Shown here in pieces: positions 1-7,607 of a stretch of DNA of 25,100 nt. This DNA comes from JAQIBY01 sp034721855 (GTDB lineage Bacteria; Bacteroidota; Bacteroidia; Bacteroidales; ML635J-15): contig JAYENB010000031.1 of NCBI GenBank assembly GCA_034721855.1, positions 1-25,100 of the forward strand, given 5' to 3'. The notes under the pieces were generated by a model. The model was not told the DNA's origin. It saw nothing but the letters and a program-made list of their open reading frames with translations, and ran no database searches. The position numbers were made by a program, and so were the translations under genes. Positions within the stretch are counted from its first letter, which is position 1. Every line of letters starts with the position of its first letter.

Positions 1-32
1 TAAGTTAACATTTTACACATTGGGATTTGGGT

Positions 33-66
33 ATTGATTAGGTCAATTAGGTCAATTAGAAATTAT
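33..66. repeat. AT-rich dispersed repeat (GGTCAATTAGAAATTA type)
   Basis: TTGATTAGGTCAATTAGGTC followed by AATTAGAAATT contains the AATTAGGTC word twice. It is preceded by TTGGGATTTGGG, another common intergenic word in this phylum. An inverted relative lies at 25010-25046. Confidence 0.55.
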
Positions 67-178
67 AAAAATGTATAAACTAAGAAATTGATGTTAAATA
101 AATATACTGTGAATGGTTACGAAAATATGTAAAACAAATTTAATGATACAACGTTATTGATTTACAAATTATACTAAG

Positions 179-1627
179 ATGAAACATGTAATTTACATAT
201 TGTTCTTTTTGCTGGGACTGGCATACAATGCCAAAGCAACTTCGCTTGAAGCATATTTTCATTATGCAGAATTCTATTCCCCCGAAGGCCCTTACATCGA
301 AACCTACTTAAGTACCATCGGTAATACGGCTACCTTTGTTAAAACCGAAGAAGGTTTTCAGGCAGAAATTCAAATCACCATGCTGTTCAAACAAAACGAC
401 AGCATCAAACATTTTAATAAATACAACATTAAAAGTCCGGTAGTGACTGATTCATTGTCAAGTAAACCCAACTTTGTTGATCTCCAGCGCATTCCCATTG
501 AAGAAGGGGTGTACCATCTTGAAATGATCATTATGGATAAAAACCGCCCAACCAATGTTTATACCTATTATGACACGCTTGATATTTTTTTCCCGGAAGA
601 TCAACTTTGTTTCTCAGGGCTTCAGCCTGTCGAATCAATTTCAGAATCAGAAAAAGAGAATATTCTGACAAAAACCGGCATAAACATGGTCCCTTATGTT
701 TCCAACTTTTACCCCGGGAACATCAATAAGATGATATTTTACACTGAAATTTATAATTCAGATGTTGATCCGGGAGAAGAGTTTTTATTACGGTATTACA
801 TTAAAGACCTCAAGGATAATGCCCCTGTAAAAGATATAGCCAGATTCAAACGCACCAAACCAGCACCTATTGTTCCGGTATTGGGTCAACTTAACATTGA
901 GGATTTATCCAGCGGAAATTATCATCTCATTATTGAAACCCGGAACAAAGATAATGATGTGCTTGCCAGCGTCACGTATTTTTTCCAGCGCTATAAACCC
1001 ATCGACAAGGCTAATTTTGAAGACATGGAACAATATGAGATGAATAGTATTTTTGCCGGCGATATCACAAATCACGATACATTGCAAACTTTCATCAGGT
1101 CCCTTCGCCCTATTGCTAACGAACAAGAGAAAAAATTTATTAATAAAGACATGGAAAACACTGACCTGATTTATATGCAACGTTTCTTTGCCACCTTCTG
1201 GTATGAACGCAACCCCGCCGATCCGGGCGGTGATTGGAGAACCTATAAAAAGCAGATACACATCACTGATAAATTATTCAGCACACGTATCAAACGTGGT
1301 TTTGAAACGGACCGCGGGCGGGTGTATCTGAAATACGGGCCCCCTAACGATTCTTACCAAAGTGAGCATGAACCCAGCGCATACCCTTACGAAATATGGT
1401 CTTATTACAAAGCAGGTGATCAGCGAAACAAAAAATTTGTCTTTTACAATCCTGATCTTGCAGGCAATGATTATCATCTTTTGCATTCCAATGTCAGAGG
1501 TGAATTGCAAACCCCGAACTGGGAGCGTTATCTGAACAGACGTAATACTGATCTGTATAATCACAATGTACTTCAAAGTGATGATTACTGGGGCAAACGG
1601 GCTAAAGAATACTGGGACAGTCATTAA
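179..1627 (+). CDS. GWxTD domain-containing exported protein
   Basis: The 482-residue protein starts with a hydrophobic signal peptide (about residues 1-20, probable cleavage after NAKA). A beta-rich middle is followed by a C-terminal block, about residues 310-400, with the family features of GWxTD proteins: FFATFWYERNP, a GGDWRTYKKQI segment and GRVYLKYGPPND. The GWxTD family is found in Bacteroidota and Acidobacteria and its members are usually exported; the biochemical role is not established. The ATG at 179 is chosen because it gives the signal peptide directly; no clear Shine-Dalgarno sequence precedes it, which is usual in this phylum. It stands alone, with a degraded gene downstream. 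Family membership is seen in the sequence; function remains unknown. Confidence 0.85.
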   Translation: MKHVIYILFFLLGLAYNAKATSLEAYFHYAEFYSPEGPYIETYLSTIGNTATFVKTEEGFQAEIQITMLFKQNDSIKHFNKYNIKSPVVTDSLSSKPNFVDLQRIPIEEGVYHLEMIIMDKNRPTNVYTYYDTLDIFFPEDQLCFSGLQPVESISESEKENILTKTGINMVPYVSNFYPGNINKMIFYTEIYNSDVDPGEEFLLRYYIKDLKDNAPVKDIARFKRTKPAPIVPVLGQLNIEDLSSGNYHLIIETRNKDNDVLASVTYFFQRYKPIDKANFEDMEQYEMNSIFAGDITNHDTLQTFIRSLRPIANEQEKKFINKDMENTDLIYMQRFFATFWYERNPADPGGDWRTYKKQIHITDKLFSTRIKRGFETDRGRVYLKYGPPNDSYQSEHEPSAYPYEIWSYYKAGDQRNKKFVFYNPDLAGNDYHLLHSNVRGELQTPNWERYLNRRNTDLYNHNVLQSDDYWGKRAKEYWDSH

Positions 1628-1733
1628 CATTCTTGTTGTACACAAGCGGTAAAAGAAAAAAAAGTAAGTAACAAAGATAAATTTGGTACAAGAAAATAAG
1701 CAAAGATTTTTACCAACTAAACAAAAGTAAGTA

Positions 1734-2160
1734 ATGCCCGGCAAAAACGAATTACAAAAAACAGAAAACTTTGTCATTTTCCAGACAGCAACCGGAAAGG
1801 TTAATGTGGAGGTGTATTTTCAAAACGATACACTTTGGCTCACACAAAAAGCCATAGCAATATTGTTTGAAAAAGGAAGAAGTACCATTACAGAACATAT
1901 GATCAGTATTTTTAATGAAAGAGAGCTGGATGAGAAAGTGGTATGTCGGAATTTCCGACACACCAGTCAACATGGTGCTGTTAAAGGAAAAGTACCTGGA
2001 TAAATTCATAGAATTATCTGATTATCCTATTTTAAAAGACAAAGGAAAAGTAAGTGCCTTAGAAGCCAACCTGAAAGCCGAAGTAGAATATGATAAGTAC
2101 AGGGTAATTCAGGACAAAAATTACGTGTCTGATTTTGATAAACTCATTAAAAAACATTGA
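1734..2160 (+). pseudogene. RhuM-family protein remnant (internal deletion and frame change)
   Basis: Two fragments in different frames belong to one ancestral gene. Codons from 1734 give a RhuM-type N-terminus (ENFVIFQTATGKVNVEVYF, then LWLTQKAIAILFEKGRSTI) that ends at TAA 2001-2003 just after HTSQHGAVKGK. In another frame, about 1984-2160, a RhuM-type C-terminus continues (YLDKFIELSDYPILKDKGKVSA, then AEVEYDKYRVIQDKNYVSDFDKLIKKH). RhuM proteins are normally about 330 residues, so roughly 190 central codons are missing and the join lies near 1985-2000. RhuM-like proteins are accessory genes, sometimes carried with mobile or restriction-type loci. The copy is almost certainly inactive; an intact short protein is unlikely because the two conserved halves are out of frame. 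Confidence 0.8.
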
Positions 2161-2262
2161 ATGAATAGCCCATGATTCGCACAGATTAATTTAAAAATTA
2201 TGCTGATAGTTGAAGAACCTGATCCTGGAAATTATACATGAAAGGATAAAAAGCGATATTCT

Positions 2263-2324
2263 CCCACAAAGCCACAAAGTTCACAAAGTATTGATTTTCT
2301 TTGTGCACTTGGTGTCTTTGTGGG
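2263..2324. repeat. Imperfect inverted repeat of CCACAAAG/CTTTGTGG type
   Basis: The 26-nt arms 2263-2288 and 2299-2324 are inverted copies matching at 23 of 26 positions, around a 10-nt loop. The arms are built from CCACAAAG-like words. The same word family forms the centre of the longer palindromic element at 12201-12364, so this is one of at least two dispersed copies in the window. Confidence 0.8.
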
Positions 2325-2340
2325 TTTCGAAATTGTATAA

Positions 2341-2377
2341 ATTTAACCTGTGCAATCTGTGGCAAAACAGGTTAAAT
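2341..2377. repeat. Perfect 11-bp inverted repeat upstream of kinase-like gene
   Basis: ATTTAACCTGT (2341-2351) and ACAGGTTAAAT (2367-2377) are perfect inverted copies around a 15-nt loop containing an AATCTGTGG word. It lies 46 bp before the ATG of the kinase-like gene. It could be part of a dispersed repeat or a regulatory hairpin; the sequence does not decide. Confidence 0.6.
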
Positions 2378-2423
2378 AACGGCTGAGTAGTTACCAAAAT
2401 TCACATTAATTCATAATATAATA

Positions 2424-3401
2424 ATGAAACCAAAAATCATAAAAGGTGTCAACGGTAATTATTTGTTTTTTCCGCAAGACCCGGAAACCATTCTTTCCGA
2501 CAGCAATTTTTCATACGTATTTCTTGGGGGAAGAGCCAAAGATGGACAACGTGTTATCATCAAAGTATTGAATCCTGAATTAAGAGAAATTAAACACGCC
2601 AGGGTGCATTTTTTATTGCAGGCAAGCATACAAATCAATCATCCTGGTATCATACAAAACCTGGATTTGGCTAAAGATGAACACAGCTATTACATTGTGC
2701 AGGAATTTGTTGACAGCGCAGACATAAAAACATTAATCAGGCTTAAACAGGCAAACGACGAGCGGTTGATAAGCAGAATCATGATTCCGGTACTTGATGC
2801 GTTTGAAGCTGTTCACAATCACAACATCGTTCACCGCAACATAAAACCATCCAACATTCTAATTGCTTTTAAACCCGGGACAGAAACAATAAACTGGAAA
2901 AATCCGGAAATCCGCATTATTGATTTTGATAAAGCCAAAACACCGGATAACATTCCATTGTACCAGGAGGAAAAGAAAAAACACCCTTTTTCACTTTTGT
3001 ATTCCGCGCCTGAACTTGTCCTCAACAACGAACAACTAACAGACCATAGAGCAGACTTGTACAGCCTGGGAGTTATCATGCTGGAAATGTTTACAGGCAA
3101 ACCGGCGTTCTTCGATGATAACCCTGCCAGGATAGTATCAAATCAACTGACAAAAATACCACCGCGTCCCAAAAAAATGTATCCCAAATTTTATGACATC
3201 GTGGCAAAAGCTGTCGCCAAAAGTAAAATTGAAGGCCCACCCTCAAAAATACCTCAACAGGTTGTATCGGAAAAACTCAGGGAAGGCAGGGATTTACGTT
3301 ACCATACTGCCGCTGAGATGAAGGCAGACATCATTGATTTCTTAAAAAATCCGGGACCTCCCCCTAAAAAAGGTTTAAGAAGCTTGTTCAGCAAAAAATG
3401 A
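2424..3401 (+). CDS. Serine/threonine protein kinase-fold protein, predicted pseudokinase
   Basis: The 325-residue protein has the outline of a Hanks-type kinase: the beta3 lysine in VIIK (K47), an APE-type motif (SAPE, 194-197), and the subdomain IX motif DHRADLYSLGVIMLEMFTG (208-226). Key catalytic positions have diverged. The HRD motif reads HRN (137-139), so the catalytic Asp is Asn (codon AAC at 2838-2840). DFG reads DFD (167-169). The expected alpha-C Glu appears to be Gln66, and the glycine-rich loop is degenerate (FLGGRAKDG). K141 and N144 of the catalytic loop are kept. No membrane segment or extracellular sensor domain is visible, so it should be cytosolic. It probably binds nucleotide or partners rather than transferring phosphate; this is inference. 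It is convergent with the ttcA-like gene, whose stop lies 16 bp away. Confidence 0.85.
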   Translation: MKPKIIKGVNGNYLFFPQDPETILSDSNFSYVFLGGRAKDGQRVIIKVLNPELREIKHARVHFLLQASIQINHPGIIQNLDLAKDEHSYYIVQEFVDSADIKTLIRLKQANDERLISRIMIPVLDAFEAVHNHNIVHRNIKPSNILIAFKPGTETINWKNPEIRIIDFDKAKTPDNIPLYQEEKKKHPFSLLYSAPELVLNNEQLTDHRADLYSLGVIMLEMFTGKPAFFDDNPARIVSNQLTKIPPRPKKMYPKFYDIVAKAVAKSKIEGPPSKIPQQVVSEKLREGRDLRYHTAAEMKADIIDFLKNPGPPPKKGLRSLFSKK

Positions 3402-3416
3402 CCTGTTCGCGTGTTT

Positions 3417-4220
3417 TTATTCTTTGTTTTCAGTATTTCCAAGAGCTTTTAGAATTCTGTTGTCTCTTATAATGACCTGTTCCTTGTGAAATGATGGCAA
3501 ATAATCCAGATATATCTGTGACATGGCTTTAAACATATTTTTTCGTGCCCCCGGAAATTGCTTCTCAATAGATTGCAGCATCTCCCGTATTTGTATGCGA
3601 CGGGTATTGTTTTCATGCGGACAGGGTTTGTTGGACAGGGGAAAATCCATAATCCTAGCAAATTCAATTGTCTGCTTATCCGTATGGTTAAGCAAAGGCC
3701 TTATCAGATTAACACTGCCCCCAAACATCGGCAAATTACCAGGCATTGATGATAAGGTACCATGCGACACCATATTCAACATCATGGTTTCCAAAGCATC
3801 ATCCCTGTGATGACCAAGTGCAATTTTGTTTGCATCCATGCTTTTCCCAAGTTTAAACAAGGTTTTACGGCGGTGCCAGGAGCAATAAAAACATGTGGAT
3901 TGGTTGTTTGTTTTTGAGAAATCAACGGAAATCCGTTCAACATGCAAGGGAACATCCAAAGCATCACAAAATTGTTGCATCCATGCAATATCTGTTTTAT
4001 AAGGGATTTCCATAATGTCCACAAATACCGCTTTCAGGGTGTAGTGTTTATCCGAAAAGGGTTGTCGTCCCGCCAGTGTTTTTAACAAGGCCAAACTGTC
4101 TTTGCCACCGGACACCCCCACCATCAGCTTATCCCCATCTTCAATCATAGCATGCTCCCGGATGCATGCTCCTGCCCGGGAATAAAATTGTTGTACGAAT
4201 TTTTTATCTTTTTTATTCAT
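3417..4220 (-). CDS. ttcA: TtcA-like tRNA 2-thiocytidine biosynthesis protein
   Basis: This PP-loop ATPase has 267 residues from the chosen start. Visible motifs are the PP-loop SGGKDS (37-42), CxxC (C110, C113, in STCFYCSWHRR), GHHRDDALETMMLNM (136-150) and a third cysteine, C200 (KPCPHENN). In TtcA three cysteines bind a [4Fe-4S] cluster used for 2-thiolation of cytidine 32 in tRNA, and all three are present here. It acts in the cytosol on tRNA. The frame stays open to an ATG at 4268, but those extra 16 residues (MLMVPKSCTAM...) do not look like the family, and a -7-like TACCTTTG box at 4226-4233 lies just before the ATG at 4220. A related PP-loop thiolase of different base specificity is the main alternative. 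Confidence 0.85.
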   Translation of the reverse strand: MNKKDKKFVQQFYSRAGACIREHAMIEDGDKLMVGVSGGKDSLALLKTLAGRQPFSDKHYTLKAVFVDIMEIPYKTDIAWMQQFCDALDVPLHVERISVDFSKTNNQSTCFYCSWHRRKTLFKLGKSMDANKIALGHHRDDALETMMLNMVSHGTLSSMPGNLPMFGGSVNLIRPLLNHTDKQTIEFARIMDFPLSNKPCPHENNTRRIQIREMLQSIEKQFPGARKNMFKAMSQIYLDYLPSFHKEQVIIRDNRILKALGNTENKE

Positions 4221-4225
4221 ACAGG

Positions 4226-4233
4226 CAAAGGTA
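4226..4233 (-). promoter_or_regulatory. Candidate Bacteroidota -7 box (TACCTTTG) for ttcA-like gene
   Basis: TACCTTTG on the minus strand matches the Bacteroidota -7 consensus TAnnTTTG. It is only 5 nt before the ATG at 4220, so transcription from it would give an almost leaderless mRNA. No convincing TTG -33 box was found, so the call is weak. Confidence 0.3.
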
Positions 4234-4328
4234 AGCATTGCTGTGCATGATTTAGGAACCATTAGCATAATAACTTTTAAACATCTGCCAATCTATTTTG
4301 TTAATTTAATAAACGTTATCATTTAATA

Positions 4329-4378
4329 AAAGAACAACATTATCATATTTGGATATTGATTAAATAATGTCGTTCTTT
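4329..4378. promoter_or_regulatory. Long inverted repeat in divergent intergenic region
   Basis: The 15-nt arms AAAGAACAACATTAT (4329-4343) and ATAATGTCGTTCTTT (4364-4378) pair at 14 of 15 positions around a 20-nt loop. The repeat sits between the divergently transcribed ttcA-like gene (start 4220) and acyl-CoA synthetase gene (start 4393), ending 14 bp before the latter. It could be an operator for a dimeric regulator or a 5' leader hairpin; no regulator can be named. Confidence 0.55.
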
Positions 4379-4392
4379 CACACTTTTTATGA

Positions 4393-6039
4393 ATGGATAT
4401 GAAACATACACATAATCTACCTTTACCGAATAAACTGACATTTACTGGTTTACTGAGCCATAACAGGCAACACTACAGTCAAAACAAAGCGTTAGGATTT
4501 GATAATGAAAACATGATGAGCTATGCTGACATGCATAAGCACATTGATGATATGCAGCAAAAGTTGTCCGGACTGGGTATAAAACCCGGGGATAAAGTAG
4601 CCTTGTTTTCTAACAATGCACCAAACTGGGCTATAGCTTATTTTGCCGTTGTTAGTTCAGGTGCAGTTGTTGTTCCGATGTTGCCCGATTTGCACTCCGA
4701 AGAGATAAACAACATTCTGCAACATTCTGAAGCCAGGGCAATATTTGTTTCAGAAAAATTAAAAAACAAATTGTATGCTTCAGGGGAATCATTGCCTGGT
4801 ATTGTTATCTCGGTCGATGATTTTAGTGTTCTGAAAGGAAAACCATCCCCAGGAAAATTCACATTACCTGATATCCAGGAAGATGACCTCGCTGCCATTA
4901 TTTATACATCAGGCGCTACAGGGAAATCAAAAGGCGTTATGCTGACACACAAGAACTTGGTTATCAATGCCATTCAGGGAGGTAACGTACAACCCACCAG
5001 TGAAAATGACCGTTTTTTGTCAGTATTGCCCTTATCGCATGCCTATGAAAACACCCTCGGATTGTTGTTGCCTGTTTTATACGGAGCCAGCGTAACCTAC
5101 CTTCGGAAACCACCGACTGCAGCCGTTTTAATGCCAGCTTTGAAACGGGTACAACCTACCATGATGCTTACTGTGCCTATGATCATTGAAAAAGTAGTGC
5201 GCAACAAGGTGTTTGCTAAGTTTGAAAAAGGTGGGTTTATTACCATGTTATATCAATTTCTTCCTTTGCGTAAACTGTTACATTACCTTGCTGGGAAAAA
5301 AATCAAAAAAGCTTTTGGCGGGCATTTGAATTTTTTTGGCATCGGAGGCGCCAGGCTGGATAAAAAAGTGGAGCGTTTCCTGTTGGATGCAAAATTTCCG
5401 TATGCCATAGGCTATGGCCTAACCGAAACAGCTCCCTTATCAGCGGGATGTAACCCTAACAACACAAAATTGCGTTCCATTGGCCCGGCTGTAAAATGGG
5501 TTGACCTGAAAATCAGTAACGGCAAAGATGGTGGTAATCCCGGAGAAGTGCTTATAAAAGGACCAAATGTCATGAAAGGCTATTATAAAAATCCTGAATT
5601 AACACAGGAAGTGTTTACAGATGATAATTATTTCCGAACAGGTGACCTGGGGGCTTTAAATGTCAAAGGCAGATTATATCTGAAAGGACGGTCAAAAAAT
5701 ATGATAGTCGGTGCCAATGGTGAAAATATTTATCCCGAAGACATAGAAACCGTCATCAACAATTATGCTTATGTTATTGAATCGGTTGTGATTGAGAGAA
5801 AAGGCAAGCTTATAGCGCTTGTTCATTTCAACCGCGAGGAAATTGAAGAAAAAGCCAGAAATATACGTGAAGACATTCAGACCTTTGTGGATAACAAGCT
5901 GGATGAAATAGCAAATGACCTGCATGAGTTCGTGAATGCCAGGGTGAGGAAAAATTCACGTTTACAAGCCATCGTGGTACAAAATTATGAATTTGAAAAA
6001 ACCGCAACCCACAAAATCAAACGGTTTATGTACCAGTAA
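4393..6039 (+). CDS. AMP-binding long-chain acyl-CoA synthetase (FadD-like)
   Basis: The 548-residue ANL-superfamily adenylate-forming enzyme activates fatty acids with ATP and CoA. Motifs in order: the P-loop-like YTSGATGKSKG (171-181) followed by VMLTHKN, YGLTETAPLS (341-350), YFRTGDLG (413-420), the hinge region KGRSKNMIVGANGENIYPEDIE (431-452) and the C-terminal lysine candidate K541 (THKIKR). No signal peptide is present, so it is cytosolic or membrane-associated. Length fits the shorter bacterial long-chain acyl-CoA synthetase type. Substrate chain length cannot be read from sequence, and an acyl-ACP synthetase activity is the main alternative. The start at 4393 is followed by a second Met two codons later; either is possible. 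A long inverted repeat lies just upstream. Confidence 0.9.
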   Translation: MDMKHTHNLPLPNKLTFTGLLSHNRQHYSQNKALGFDNENMMSYADMHKHIDDMQQKLSGLGIKPGDKVALFSNNAPNWAIAYFAVVSSGAVVVPMLPDLHSEEINNILQHSEARAIFVSEKLKNKLYASGESLPGIVISVDDFSVLKGKPSPGKFTLPDIQEDDLAAIIYTSGATGKSKGVMLTHKNLVINAIQGGNVQPTSENDRFLSVLPLSHAYENTLGLLLPVLYGASVTYLRKPPTAAVLMPALKRVQPTMMLTVPMIIEKVVRNKVFAKFEKGGFITMLYQFLPLRKLLHYLAGKKIKKAFGGHLNFFGIGGARLDKKVERFLLDAKFPYAIGYGLTETAPLSAGCNPNNTKLRSIGPAVKWVDLKISNGKDGGNPGEVLIKGPNVMKGYYKNPELTQEVFTDDNYFRTGDLGALNVKGRLYLKGRSKNMIVGANGENIYPEDIETVINNYAYVIESVVIERKGKLIALVHFNREEIEEKARNIREDIQTFVDNKLDEIANDLHEFVNARVRKNSRLQAIVVQNYEFEKTATHKIKRFMYQ

Positions 6040-6219
6040 AGAGAAAAGAGAAAAGACAAAAAAAATAAAGTCAAAAGTCAAAAATAAGGTGTTAGGGGTT
6101 AGGTTTGGTATGAAGGGAGGACACCAAAATTTTCAAATAAATACATTCCATCGGTATAACTTTCTATTATTTGAACCTCAATTTTAGATTTTCATTTTTA
6201 ATGGGAACATTGCCTCGTA

Positions 6220-6840
6220 TCACAACGCATCAATTCCACTTAACTCACTGTCATCCAAAAACCGGGGTACACCTGTTTGTTTAACGGTAAGCTGCAATTC
6301 AGCGAGATATTCCAGCACTTCCATCCGGTCATAGGCTTCAAACAAGGTTTTCCCTAATGTTATGGCACCATGATTATTCATCAAACCAGCATAAGCATGC
6401 TTCATAGAAACTGAAACTGTTTTTGCCAACATATCCGAGCCCATCCTGGCATAAGGCACATGAACAATATTACCAAGGAAATACCTGGCTTCACCACAAA
6501 GGTTGTTTTTTAATTGCTGTTTAGAACATGACCAGGCTGTCGCTTTAAGCGGATGTGCATGCACCACTGCTTTCACATCCGGACGCTGGTGGTAAATATT
6601 CACATGCATAGCTGTTTCCATGCTGGCTTTCAATTGCGGGGTCAATGATTTTCCGTCAGCATCCAGTTCAATGATTTGGTTTGCCCTGACATTGCCTTTG
6701 TCAATCTGTGACGGCGTAATAAAGATATGGCCATTCTCGGTTTTCATGGAAACATTGCCACCTGAGCAGGTTGTCAGATGCCTGTCATAAAGCCGTTTCA
6801 TAACATCTGCTACTGCTTGTTTTTCTTTTGTGTTTTTCAT
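6220..6840 (-). CDS. Class II aldolase (FucA/Ald2-like)
   Basis: The 206-residue zinc aldolase of the class II/adducin family has SGGNVS (26-31), the catalytic Glu region ASMETAMHVNIY (Glu75) and zinc-ligand histidines in VVHAHP (H94, H96) and NNHG (H157). These correspond to L-fuculose-phosphate aldolase features. MtnB dehydratases share the fold, but the HAHPLKATAWS segment and overall spacing look more like FucA/Ald2. MtnA and MTA phosphorylase lie upstream on the same strand. A fitting substrate is therefore 5-methylthioribulose-1-phosphate or 5-deoxyribulose-1-phosphate, giving DHAP plus an aldehyde; this is inference. A good GGAG ribosome-binding site lies 6 nt before the ATG, and a promoter candidate is at 6856-6884. 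The 767 bp to mtnA is repeats and a gap, so it is probably transcribed separately. Confidence 0.85.
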   Translation of the reverse strand: MKNTKEKQAVADVMKRLYDRHLTTCSGGNVSMKTENGHIFITPSQIDKGNVRANQIIELDADGKSLTPQLKASMETAMHVNIYHQRPDVKAVVHAHPLKATAWSCSKQQLKNNLCGEARYFLGNIVHVPYARMGSDMLAKTVSVSMKHAYAGLMNNHGAITLGKTLFEAYDRMEVLEYLAELQLTVKQTGVPRFLDDSELSGIDAL

Positions 6841-6855
6841 AGTAACTCCTCACTG

Positions 6856-6884
6856 CAAAATTATAAAATTTAACGAACAATCAA
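6856..6884 (-). promoter_or_regulatory. Candidate promoter of class II aldolase gene
   Basis: On the minus strand TTG (6882-6884), an 18-nt spacer and TAATTTTG (6856-6863) fit the Bacteroidota TTG/TAnnTTTG promoter pattern, with a slightly short spacer. The -7 box lies 15 nt before the ATG, so the leader would be very short but would still contain the GGAG site. Confidence 0.45.
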
Positions 6885-6939
6885 GATTGCATGACTGAAA
6901 AATGGCATGAGAGGGTGACGGAGAGATGGAACGCGGATT

Positions 6940-7281
6940 GGCTGTCTGGCGACAGGTTTATGGAACGCTGATGACGCGGATTTGGCGGATTTCCACTGAT
7001 TGGCTGTCTGCGACAGGGGTTTGGAACACTGATGACACGGATTTCACGGATTTTCGCGGATTAGCTGTCTGCGACNNNNNNNNNNNNNNNNNNNNNNNNN
7101 NNNNNNNNNNNNNNNNNNNNNNNNNNNNNNNNNNNNNNNNNNNNNNNNNNNNNNNNNNNNNNNNNNNNNNNNNNNGCTGTCTGCGACAGGGGTTTGGAAC
7201 ACTGATGACACGGATTTCACGGATTTTCGCGGATTAGCTGTCTGCGACAGCTTGGGGAACGCTGATAACGCAGATGATTCT
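6940..7281. repeat. Tandem 61-62 bp repeat interrupted by assembly gap
   Basis: Units begin with GCTGTCTGCGACAGG-like sequence and continue with GGAACACTGATGACACGGAT and TTCACGGATTTTCGCGGATT. Copies: 6940-7001 (diverged), 7002-7063, 7064-7075 (cut by the gap), 7176-7236 (identical to the 7003-7063 unit) and 7237-7281 (diverged, incomplete). The ACGGATTTCACGGATT core is a common dispersed intergenic repeat in this phylum. It has no coding potential and no spacer pattern of a CRISPR array. Confidence 0.85.
7076..7175. other. Assembly gap of 100 N inside tandem repeat
   Basis: Exactly 100 N. The 73 bp before it (7003-7075) are identical to the 73 bp after it (7176-7248), a suffix-prefix overlap of the two contig ends. 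The true distance is unknown, and the two flanks may be the same locus. Confidence 0.98.
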
Positions 7282-7330
7282 GCTTGGAAGTCAGAAGTTG
7301 GAAGCCTGGTATTTTTCTTATCGATCCATT

Positions 7331-7567
7331 CCGCGTGAGGGCGGAGGCGGTTAGCCTGCCTGCTGCGATGCGTTGGTGCTGCATGCAGGAAAGAGTGGAG
7401 CGATTGAGCAAACTCCTTTGCTGCATTTGTCAGCACCCGCAGAGCAGCAGGCAGCTAATAGCCGGAGACCGACCCTTATTTTTTTTTGGGCTTCTCGCTA
7501 TGAATCGCTAAGCGAATCACTCGCTAAGCGTATTATAGTGAGAGCCCAAAAAATAAGGGGCACGCCC
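7331..7567. repeat. Dispersed structured element, copy A
   Basis: Three blocks are shared with copy B (20390-20600): block 1 at 7331-7359 (29 nt, identical), block 2 at 7451-7475 (24/25 identical) and block 3 at 7557-7567 (GGGgCACGCCC). Paired arms are GCGTG in block 1 with CACGC in block 3, and GGCGGTTAGCCTGC with GCAGCTAATAGCC. Within this copy CTGCTGC (7360-7366) pairs with GCAGCAG (7444-7450), GGTGCTG (7375-7381) with CAGCACC (7431-7437), and the CCCTTATTTTTT arm (from 7473) with AAAAAATAAGGG (to 7559). The last helix contains bulges. It lies just 3' of mtnA. The predicted three-way-junction fold suggests a structured RNA or palindromic mobile element; no protein is encoded. Confidence 0.75.
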
Positions 7568-7607
7568 AAATAAACCTGAATAGTTACTTTTTTACGATGT
7601 CGTGTAT

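Noticed and set aside
6220..6840. Class II aldolase as MtnB (methylthioribulose-1-phosphate dehydratase)
   Set aside because: The fold is shared, but the metal-site segment HAHPLKATAWS and the overall motif spacing resemble FucA/Ald2 more, and mtnC/mtnD are not nearby. Not fully excluded.
6926..7237. Open frame running through the first N gap
   Set aside because: It is translated tandem repeat plus N; there is no family resemblance and the frame exists only because of the gap.
6940..7281. CRISPR array
   Set aside because: Units are head-to-tail 61-62 bp repeats without unique spacers, and no cas gene is nearby.
7284..7511. Small frames encoding RVRAEAVSLP-like peptides in both structured elements (also 20250-20513)
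   Set aside because: They are translations of conserved block 1; the rest of each peptide is unrelated between copies and follows hairpin sequence, so no protein is supported.
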